Part shown: piece after piece, positions 55,839-64,000 of the stretch | Layout: each line of letters begins with the position of its first letter | Numbering within the stretch: the first letter of the stretch is position 1 | Assembly: GCF_021018895.1 (NCBI RefSeq) | Contig: NC_079384.1 | Coordinates: 14,585,140 to 14,649,139, forward strand | Direction: 5' to 3' | Length of the DNA: 64,000 nt | From: Seriola aureovittata | Taxonomy: Eukaryota > Chordata > Actinopteri > Carangiformes > Carangidae | Program-made: the position numbers and the translations under genes | The notes under the pieces: model-generated | The model's database searches: none | Told to the model about the DNA's origin: nothing | The model's input: only the letters and a program-made list of their open reading frames with translations

Positions 55839-56064
55839 TTAAAGGAGTACTACTCTTGCCAAGAGCTTCAGCCATCACTGAGTTTACAAGGTAAGAGGTT
55901 ATGATGCAGCACTATTTCTAGCCTGGATGCTACAGTGACTCGGTATTGGAAAAAGTGACAAGAAGGTTCTAGCCGGACAGGCGCTATCTGGTTAGCATGC
56001 TAAGTTCAGCAGAAGAAAAGAAATAGAAGCAAAACAAGAAGGTTGTTGCAAATAGGTCCTTTAA
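55839..56064. mobile_element. TTAA-flanked short inverted-repeat element (MITE-like), copy C, diverged
   Basis: Begins TTAAAGGAGTACTACTCTTG and ends GCAAATAGGTCCTTTAA. The inside carries CTTGCCAAGAGCTTCAGCCA and CTGGTTAGCATGCTAAGTTC, the reverse complements of phrases in copy B (GGCTGAAGCTCTTGGCAAG and TTAGCATGCTAACCAG). It is therefore the same family in opposite orientation, shortened and less well preserved at its left end. Confidence 0.65.
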
Positions 56065-56635
56065 AGCATTTTGCTGCAAGCACGATGAATAAAAAGGTAA
56101 AAGGCCAAAACAGAGTTCAGAAAAATCTACTGGATGATCATTCTTCATTGATAAAAGAGAAAGTAAAAGTAAAGGTCACCAAAAACCTCTCCTCCTAGCG
56201 ACTGTGGCCAGCTCTAGTTGATTTCTGTTGCAACAAGTGATCATCAAATGTGCTTTTCTGCTGATGTTTAAAGTCCAATCATCCTCACAAAAGAAATGTC
56301 TTGTGACCGAATTTGCTAAAGCATGCCTCTGTACCTGAAGCAGGGACAGAGTGTGTTTCTTTGAGAGTGTAGATGGGAGTAGGAGAAGTAATGAATATCT
56401 CTGTGAGGTTTGTACACTGTCAGTGTGACTCCCAAACCTACTTAAATGACTTCACGCTCTACATCCTTCCCCATCTCTTGTGCCCTGCAACCTCACGAAC
56501 GAAAAATGGGTCTATGCAATAGCTAGAAAATGAAAGTCAAACTAAACCTGCCCATGGGAGGTTTCCGTTGATATACCTGCACATTTCTGTTGTTCTCTGT
56601 GGTTTCAGTGGTTTCTGGGGTAATTTTGACCAGCT

Positions 56636-56800
56636 GACTGGGGACATGTCTAATTGAGGACAAAAAAATTGGTGTCCCCATTAGATTTTTACCGCAGCTA
56701 CGTTCAGTATAATGTAAAGTGGGTTCTGGCTTATTGGTAAAGGTAAAGGTTAGTAATTGGGGTTAAGGTTAAATCTCCAGGGAAGGAATTTAAGTCAAAA
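56636..56800. repeat. interspersed repeat related to the GGGGACC element at 21.6 kb
   Basis: Contains ACTGGGGACATGTCTAATTG and TTGGTGTCCCCATTAG, then GGTAAAGGTTAGTAATTGGG leading into the microsatellite. It is similar in style to the 21.6-kb element, but the relationship is loose. Confidence 0.4.
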
Positions 56801-56804
56801 TGTG

Positions 56805-56810
<6 letters not shown>

Positions 56811-56849
<39 letters not shown>

Positions 56850-56868
56850 GTGTGTGTGTGTGTGTGTG
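56811..56868. repeat. TA then GT compound microsatellite
   Basis: TA run of about 34 bp changing to GT. Confidence 0.93.
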
Positions 56869-57056
56869 CTTGCATACCTATCCAACAGTGGGTCGTTACA
56901 TACTCAACAGCAGTGGACCTTCAGGGGATATTGTGGAGGTCCACAGTTGCTGTATATTGCACTATAATTGTCTAGAATGTTATTTTGAATTTATTTTAAT
57001 TTTAGCTAGGAGAGAACTTGCATGTGTTTTGTGTGTCAGTTCATACTTTAACTGCA

Positions 57057-57125
57057 AGGCGCCAGTGGTGCAGCATCTGGTTTGAATCCTGCCTGTTGGT
57101 CACTGAGGGCGCAGAGACCAAACTG
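57057..57125 (+). repeat. possible tRNA-derived SINE head
   Basis: GCGCCAGTGGTGCAG is followed 8 bp later by GGTTTGAATCCTGCC, resembling RNA polymerase III A and B boxes of a tRNA-like SINE promoter. The spacing is shorter than normal and there is no clear tail, so this is tentative. Confidence 0.3.
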
Positions 57126-57789
57126 TTACCCACCCACCACCTCCGGGTAAAACAACGAACAAGCCAGTTCCTTAATGACAGAAATAGGCTGTTACTGATA
57201 TTAATGTAGTTACTGAATGTTATAGCACCTTGCATTACTGTTACTGAAAAAGTAATCACATTACTGTGACGAGTTACCAAGTAATGCACAGTGAAAATTT
57301 AATATAACGTAATAGATGACACTACCCAACGGTAAATGAAGTATTTCAAATTTGCATCATCCTGACCTGCTGCAACATCTTAGTGACATTCAGATGTTAT
57401 GACAACAGTGACAATAGAAAAATACACTAAACAATGCAGGAGTATGAAAGAGTTTAGCATTATGCTGATCAGGCTTCTGTACTTGAATGAACTTGTAATG
57501 TGAAATAAAGAATCTGAGTCTCTCATAACTGATGATAAATGATTCAGATCAACTCTGCTATAAACATGTAGAATAAAACATTATCATAAGTAATGGGAAT
57601 AATCACTATGAAGACAAATGGAATAAAAGCCGTCCATCACCAGCCCCAAATCATTTCCACTCCCAAACTAAACGAATTATTGTACACCACTGAAGAATCA
57701 CAGACATTATAGTTACATTTAGAATCCGTATATAAATATAATGGTAGATGTAATATAGCCAATAATATGGTAGATGCGTCTGTATCGTC

Positions 57790-57910
57790 TGTACTGCTAG
57801 CACCGGCCAAGCCGGGCCGTGTCTATGGAGACGTCATGCTGTAAAACTGTCGTAGAACTCGGGCTCTCGCTGGAGTGAACGCTGCTCACGTCCACGTTCA
57901 TCATTCCTAA
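57790..57910. promoter_or_regulatory. CpG-richer block, possible regulatory element
   Basis: A local rise in CpG within AT-rich DNA, with CACCGGCCAAGCCGGGCCG and GTCTATGGAGACGTCATGC, the latter holding an ACGTCA half of a CRE and an RFX-like TATGGAGAC. No transcript is recognised nearby. Confidence 0.2.
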
Positions 57911-58742
57911 ACTGCGTTCATGCACAACACTGAAGATAGGTCAAGTTGTTATGACTATTAGCTAACTAGTAAATATTACTATTGATTGTTTTCTCTAACC
58001 TACATATTTCTATTAAAAGATAATTATAACATTTTCTACATCCTACTTTGTATCCACATTAATTTTATGTCATGATAGCTAAATAACTTGTTTTAACTAT
58101 TACTGCTGATTACCCTGAGGTCTCTTTTTAACACGCCTTTAAGTCTGAGTGGTTTCTTAACTTGTGCTTTGACAAGGCCATGACAGTGAACAACTCAACA
58201 GATCCACTTACTATAAATGGAGATAAACATATCTGCGTAATTGCCTCTAAAAATAATCAACCATCTGAAGCTGTTTGACCCCAACACCCCTCTGCTTTGA
58301 AAGCGCTGTCTCCTCCGCTGACTGATTGACATAAAATACCTTCCATATCCTTTTGCATGAAGAGCGATCCACACTCAGCCAACACTCAGGTGTACGAGGC
58401 CCCTGAAGAGCCACGTGCGCAGGCAATCAGAGGGTTTGACAGTATCTCTTGAATCGTCATCCTTCAAGTAGCCTTTCATCCCTCCTCCAGTCATGTCTTG
58501 TCTCTGAATGTAAAATCAGAGATGAGAGGGAAAAAAAGGCAATTAATTTTTCCCCTTCAGGAGATTTTAGATCACACCAGTGCTAACAGATTCATAAAAT
58601 AAAGCGAATGCTTGAATACATGTACTGTACATGAATTGTAATGTTCCTCCTGCTCGCTAATGTTCCTTTCCTCTGGGCAGACCCAGACTAATAGTACTCA
58701 GACTCCTCTCATCTGTCCAGAAATGAACAGCGGTCTATTACA

Positions 58743-58766
58743 GCTCTCTCTCTCTCTCTCTCTTTT
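58743..58766. repeat. CT microsatellite
   Basis: CT run of about 24 bp followed by a T-run. Confidence 0.88.
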
Positions 58767-59609
58767 TTTCTTCCTCCGGGGCTCAAATGAACAGAGCATT
58801 AATAGGAATATGACTCGTCCATCTCTCTGTTTTTCTCCTCTGTTCTCACTTTGTTCTCTCACGTTGTCTGGAAGGAGACCGAAAAGGAAGAGGTTAACAA
58901 GGAGAAAGAGGAACTGGCTGGTTGTAAACGTTGAATCAACCAGTGTGAACACACACTGGTCACATGCACACTTGCAAAATTGACTCCTGTGGTGTGAAAA
59001 TTTTGTCAACTAAGCTTCTAGGTTATTTTAAAAACACAGAGATTAAAATCAAGATGCCATTGATGTTATATGAAATGTCTTTCTTCAGAAAGTCTGCAAA
59101 AAAAAATATTCAAAACACAATAAGTGGTAAAAAGTATGAAAAAAACACTCAGTTTTACACCATAATCAGCATCTAAAGACTTCAAATACCCTGTTTCCAA
59201 GCAAACTCACCCCAAAGTTTTAATTTAATATGGTGAAAATGATGTTTAAGTAACTTTACTGTCATTTATCCAGAGTGGTTATTGGGCTGGGAATTGCACC
59301 TGCTGAAATGCCCGGTGCTGTGGTAACAGATGTAGTACTAGCCGCAGCCAAGGATTACCGGCATTTGGCTGTTAGGATGTTGATTTTGCCACCCTGATTG
59401 TGAACACAGTCACGCTTTGCTTTGTGAAAGTTGCATCTCTGTGTTGTTTCGTTGGCAATAATTCTGCTAATGATCGTGAGAGACAGAGCTGCCAGAAGCC
59501 ATTTCTTCATAGGAGTCTGTGACAGACTTAAATTTAACAAACATGTCTGATTAATATGAATTTAGGGAGCTTGAGATTGAGGTGCACTGATGGAAAGTCT
59601 GTTGAACTT

Positions 59610-59725
59610 TGGTTAACACTGAAATTTTTCAACAACTATTAGATGGATGGATCTCTAAAGATCACATTTGTGGTTGGATTGCCATTAAATTTAGATTTAC
59701 AGACATTTGGTGGATGGTAGAATGA
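59610..59725 (+). repeat. fragment of the ~100-bp-unit interspersed family
   Basis: Contains TTTTTCAACAACTATTAGATGG and GGATTGCCATTAAATTTAG followed by ACAGACATTTGG, matching one unit of the family at 9.1 kb. Confidence 0.5.
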
Positions 59726-61020
59726 GTAGAGTAAGAGAGTAAATGTGACCCACATAGTGCTGATCAGTAGAAGGACAGTTTAACCTTGCGACTGATGCTG
59801 GATGGTCATTATATATGGTGTGGAGACTGTGAAAGGTGAGAGGGGAGAATCGACCTTGGCTGTTTTATTGAATTACAGTTTTTGTTACAGCGAGAGAGTC
59901 GGGGGAGAGGAAAAGGTCTGGAGCATTTTCGTGAACTTAACGTGGGACTCACAACTTTATACAGTCAGTGCTGTGAGATGATGCTGCCACGAAGTCCTGC
60001 GTAACTGTAGTGTTGTTTTAGTTGGTTGTTGTGATAGTAGTAGCAGTTGTAGTTGTGGTTAAGATGGTATCACTATTGCAGTCGTAGAAGTCTTTGCGGG
60101 ACTACTTTTAGTAGGATAATTTGTTGAGATCCTTCCTTCAATTTAATGCCAACAACTGACTCAACTTTTCTTTTTTTTCTTTTTTTTTACCAGGTTTTGA
60201 GCTTTTGGCCTTTCAAGACTGACTTAAAAAACCTTGTTTCCCAAAACACATTACAATTTGAATACTCAAAATCTATTTATAATTAAGCGTACAACCCAAA
60301 AAAACAGCCTACATTGACTGTGCTGCAGCTTGTCTGCCAGGCTGCTGAACTATTATTATCAAAATAATCATTTACACTTGAGGAAAACAAAAAATAAAAT
60401 CATAATTCAAAATGTAATTTTTATGAGGATTATAGATGGATATTTGAATATAAAATACCTGATGATTCAGCTCGTAAGGTGGGATTTAAAAAGGCCACCA
60501 CAGAAACAAAATACAGTCAGTTTTAACTGATTTAAAAAGAGCCAAGACTAAATAAATGAAATGTGGAACCTTGTTGCCTACCTTTATAAAATAAAAGACA
60601 GGGTTTAAAAGGCCAGCCAGGACCAAACTGAGGCTAAAGCTTTTGTGTTAAGAAAGCAGCAGGATTACAAAAAAAAGGCTGTTGCTTAAAGCTCCACAGA
60701 GGGTCAAACACATTTGTAATGTGTGGATGAGCTGCCACAGAGCAGCACTACAGGGACAGTGGCTATGTTTGCAGGAACAGGAGTTAAGCGAGATCATAAG
60801 GCGATCACAGGCTGGCAGGGAGATGTGAGAGTGGATGAGGAGCAGAGGAAGAGATAAAAAGGTAGCTGAGGGGCGGGGGGTTGGAAATTGAGAGTGATGA
60901 GGAGTAATACTTTACAATTACTACGTTCTAAAAATAATACATACACAGAAATATATCCAAAATTAGCTTTTGAATTTTAATCCCAATTGAGGCAGCTTTT
61001 CTGCTCAACACTGACACACT

Positions 61021-61110
61021 CACACGTATGCACCCACTCACACGTATGCACCCACTCACACGTATGCACCCACTCACACGTATGCACCCACTCACACGTA
61101 TGCACCCCTG
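61021..61110. repeat. 18-bp minisatellite, five tandem units
   Basis: Five direct copies of CACACGTATGCACCCACT, starting at 61021, 61039, 61057, 61075 and 61093. The first four are identical and the last differs at its end. Each unit preserves reading frame, so short frames cross it, but nothing suggests it is coding. Confidence 0.95.
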
Positions 61111-61963
61111 TAAGCTGCTTTGAGCTGCCACTTGTTAACAGCAAGCAACACTTTCCAGGTGCTCTAGGAAATTGAACCATCAGTGCAATATGAAAGTTTA
61201 GTCTGAATGTGTTCAAGTAGAATCCAGGACTCTTTCAGCCTCTCTTACCGAATAAGCAGAGAAAGTAAACAACAAAGTATCTCGAAACTTCCCTTGAAAG
61301 CACTGCTAACACAAACACATCTATAGTTCAATGGAGGAGTCAACAGTATAAGAAAGTGTGGATCAATTAACTGTATAAAGTAACTGATGTGTCCTTAAAG
61401 TGCCTATAATTGATATCTTTATAATAACAATGTATTACTGAGGTTACTGTACAGTGCATTGTCACCTGAATCTCCAGCTTTATGGAGCTTTATAGTGAGT
61501 TTCTGGTAAACTCTCATTTTGTTTTTGGTTGCAGCAGGCAGCTGTTGTGAGTGAGAAAGCCCTAAAGGACCCACTCTGTAATGACCAGCAACTATCTGCC
61601 AAACTAAATGAAGCGTTGAACAGAGCCAGATGTTTCCCTCAAGAGTTGGTAGAGAACAAAACGGAGCTAAAAGGAGAGGAAATACTGGACTATATATTTG
61701 CCAGTTGGCCACAACTTCAAATTAACTATAATGCTGCTTCATTATATATATATACAATAATGTTTGCCTATATACACACGGGTATAAATAACACCATCTC
61801 CCCCAGGCTAGCAGAGAAGCTGAGATGTGACAGTGTAACACCAGCTGCCTGGCTCTTGTCTTTGGCAAGTCTACTTTCTTCTGGTTGCACACAGCCAAAC
61901 CATTTCAAGTGTTGCCAAATATTAGAACCCTGAGCCCAATCACACAACAGAAGCTATGTTCCT

Positions 61964-61964
61964 A

Positions 61965-62053
<89 letters not shown>
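61964..62053. repeat. CA microsatellite
   Basis: CA run of about 90 bp with single interruptions near 61991 and at the right end. Confidence 0.95.
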
Positions 62054-62056
<3 letters not shown>

Positions 62057-62799
62057 TGGACATGTGTGCAACAGTGTCACTGTTGCCTAGAGGTGAGAGA
62101 AGTGGGCTTATCATCAGCTGTAATGCCCACACATCTGGGATGTCTCCAGTCACAGTCAACTCTGAGATGCCTGCTGGCTGCTTGGTAACAGTCGATGTAC
62201 AGGGCAGCTCCAAGGTGAGGCTTTACACCACTGTGATGAAAGGCAGAGCTGGCGAGCAGCGAGCACGTCATCTTTCCCTGCTCTAAAAAAAATCAGCCCC
62301 TTGGAGTTGCCTTCCTACCTGTACTGGGGCTCAAAAATAAGCCGAGAGTGGGAGGATTTAAAGGATTTGACTTAATGATATATATCTTATGTGCAAGCAT
62401 TTTGACACTTTGGCCTGAAGTGGTGCAAGAGGAAAACTCGTGTCCAAAATTTAAACAGAGTTTATCCACTGGGAAGCAAGGGATTTCTCGTTATATTTTG
62501 TGTTCATTGTATTTCTTAAGAAAAACATTTGGGTTTTTGCAGACAACAAATAAACATACAAAATTAAATTTTTCCATTTAGCTTAAAAGACCTACCCAAA
62601 GACATGAAATCAAACATTTAATAACATACATCAGGATTATTAAATAGTACTTCTTCTTACCCAGGTGACCTTGGATTTACGGGGACAGTCCATAAATTCC
62701 TGCCCTAACATTATCCTGTGTTATTCCTCCTCTCTGAAACACAGACTGACTGAGCCCAAAGTGACCCAACACACCACAGTCCTGAGGCAGAACTGGAGG

Positions 62800-62800
<1 letters not shown>

Positions 62801-62836
<36 letters not shown>
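62801..62836. repeat. CA microsatellite
   Basis: CA run of about 36 bp. Confidence 0.92.
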
Positions 62837-64000
62837 AGTCCTTCCCCACACTGGCCTCATGCGGGGCGATGGAGTGTCAGCCCTGTTTGGTTGCTGTGAA
62901 CAGAGAACAGGTGCAGCAGCCGACAGATGAGGAGGACTGTCTCCCCTGCCTTCTGAATAAAACACCACCTATCCTCCATTTCAAATTTTCCCTGGACTCA
63001 CTCTCTCCTCACCTGCTTAACAACTGTCATGATAAAGTCAACAATTTAACAACAAGGCACACAAAATCCTCTCTGATTCAATTTATTTTTGGAAAATTCT
63101 GATCATCGTTTGTGACATTTGTGAACTCATGATCTGTTCTCAGTTAAACCTCAGTAGCTGCTGTCAGTTTGATGGCATGATGCCCTATATGGAATATAAA
63201 AATGTTAAACAATGGTAAAGTAATAATGAAGTAATGATAGCAACTTCTTATGATGCTTTACTAATATATACAAAATAAGAAAGTGGTGAGTGATTATTAC
63301 TTAAGCACCATTTAGCAACTGATTCAGAGTTTATCAGAAAAAGTCTTAAAGCTGCATTAATAAGTATTTTTATATTAGTATTTAACAAATGATTATGTGC
63401 AATTTGCTTGTCGTGACGAACCCAATAAATAATAATAATAAATAATATTTCATAATATCTAACTCCTTCTGTTTTAAGATAATTTCAGTTAATTCTGAAC
63501 CTGCTACATTATTATAATGCTAGTTAATCATAACTTAATCTTAAATTAATTCACTGCACTGAGAGCATTCCCTCCACTACAATCCAATGGGTCATAGAAA
63601 AAGGTCAAACTGGGAACTGCCGACAAGATTTTAAAGAGGTCAATTTACTGAAATGTATAGCATATCAGTTGCAGTAACAGATATGTTAGCAGTTTAAAGT
63701 CAGAGTACTCTGACTCAGTTTTCAGACTGTGGTGAAATTCATCCAAAAGTGTACAGGAAAGTGCAGATCATGGGTCAGCTTTTTTGCAGGATGTTGGCCA
63801 ACAGATCGCATATTATGGGATGTATTAATTTGATTCTATTGTCAGACAGATGGGAATCCCTAAGGGGGGTCTTCCACAAACAGCATCCGCCCACCTGTCC
63901 TGATACATGACCTCCAGCCTGGAGTCTACCACAGGGCCGGTGACTGATTGAGGCAGATGGGGGAGTTTTAAACAAACATACTGGAGATTTTGCCTGTTTT

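Larger units (their letters stand above)
52001..57000. other. intergenic stretch, repeat-rich, without a recognised gene
   Basis: Holds GT microsatellites (52.47, 52.62, 54.81 and 56.81 kb), purine-rich tracts (54.57 and 55.08 kb), a short AAAC run near 55.72 kb, a TTAA-flanked element (55.84-56.06 kb) and a GGGGAC-type repeat (56.64-56.80 kb). The remaining sequence shows no protein-like frame or RNA gene I can recognise. Confidence 0.6.
57001..64000. other. intergenic stretch to the window end, no recognised gene
   Basis: Mostly AT-rich. It holds a possible SINE head at 57.06 kb, a CpG-richer block at 57.79-57.91 kb, a CT run at 58.74 kb, a fragment of the ~100-bp-unit family at 59.6 kb, an 18-bp minisatellite at 61.02 kb and CA microsatellites at 61.96 and 62.80 kb. 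The 3' end (62.84-64.0 kb) has no feature I recognise. Confidence 0.6.

Noticed and set aside
61021..61110. CRISPR-like regular repeat
   Set aside because: The units are directly adjacent with no spacers, and the DNA is vertebrate; this is a minisatellite.

Overview
The window is vertebrate nuclear DNA, almost certainly from a teleost (ray-finned fish) and probably a percomorph. It contains a split gene with GT-AG introns, very long CA/GT microsatellites, Tc1/mariner relics, LINE fragments and several short interspersed families of a kind common in percomorph genomes. There is no operon-like or otherwise prokaryotic structure, and no CRISPR array was seen.

The one gene I can support is on the + strand: the 3' three-quarters and more of grin2c, which encodes the GluN2C (NR2C) subunit of the NMDA-type glutamate receptor. 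Fourteen coding exons run from 275 to the stop codon at 40505-40507. They join without a frame break into 1280 codons plus stop. Only roughly the first 105 residues (signal peptide and start of the amino-terminal domain), the promoter and the 5'UTR lie upstream of the window. In order, the exons encode the rest of the amino-terminal domain (275-13609), the linker and ligand-binding lobe S1 (17676-26988), M1 (27472-27597), the M2 pore loop and M3 gate (29432-29661), lobe S2 (34484-37552), M4 (37552-37784), and a 519-codon cytoplasmic tail (38948-40507) ending in the PDZ ligand ESEV. The 2C assignment, rather than 2A, 2B or 2D, rests on the GISGG motif, the [19 protein letters not shown] motif, the [15 protein letters not shown] junction and the tail ending WRRVSSLESEV. 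I cannot tell whether it is the a or b teleost duplicate.

From the membrane-proximal half onward the exon sizes (115, 212, 169, 154, 126, 230, 161, 188 and 233 nt, then the last exon) follow the vertebrate GRIN2 pattern I remember. The amino-terminal domain does not. Two phase-0 introns cut what I recall as a single ~593-nt mammalian exon into 66+189+341 nt, and a further intron ends just before 275, inside what I recall as the first coding exon. This is the most interesting gene-level observation in the window.

Introns and flanks hold dispersed repeats: a TTAA-flanked short inverted-repeat element in three copies (18.6, 43.2 and 55.8 kb); two oppositely oriented Tc1-like transposase relics (3.3 and 22.7-23.3 kb); two LINE ORF2 tail fragments (8.8 and 31 kb); a family built on ~100-bp units (6.8, 9.1, 35.1 and 59.6 kb); and another family recognised by its TTAGCTTAGC core (11.5, 18.1, 42.0 and 47.2 kb). 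There are many simple repeats. An ~880-bp almost pure pyrimidine tract abuts the exon at 34484.

From 40508 to 64000 I recognise no gene. This 23.5 kb holds the grin2c 3'UTR, whose end is not firmly placed, and then flanking DNA of repeats plus a few unique blocks that could be regulatory. I did not find a previously undescribed biological system; the leads are the exon splitting, the pyrimidine tract, the repeat family and a few candidate conserved noncoding blocks.
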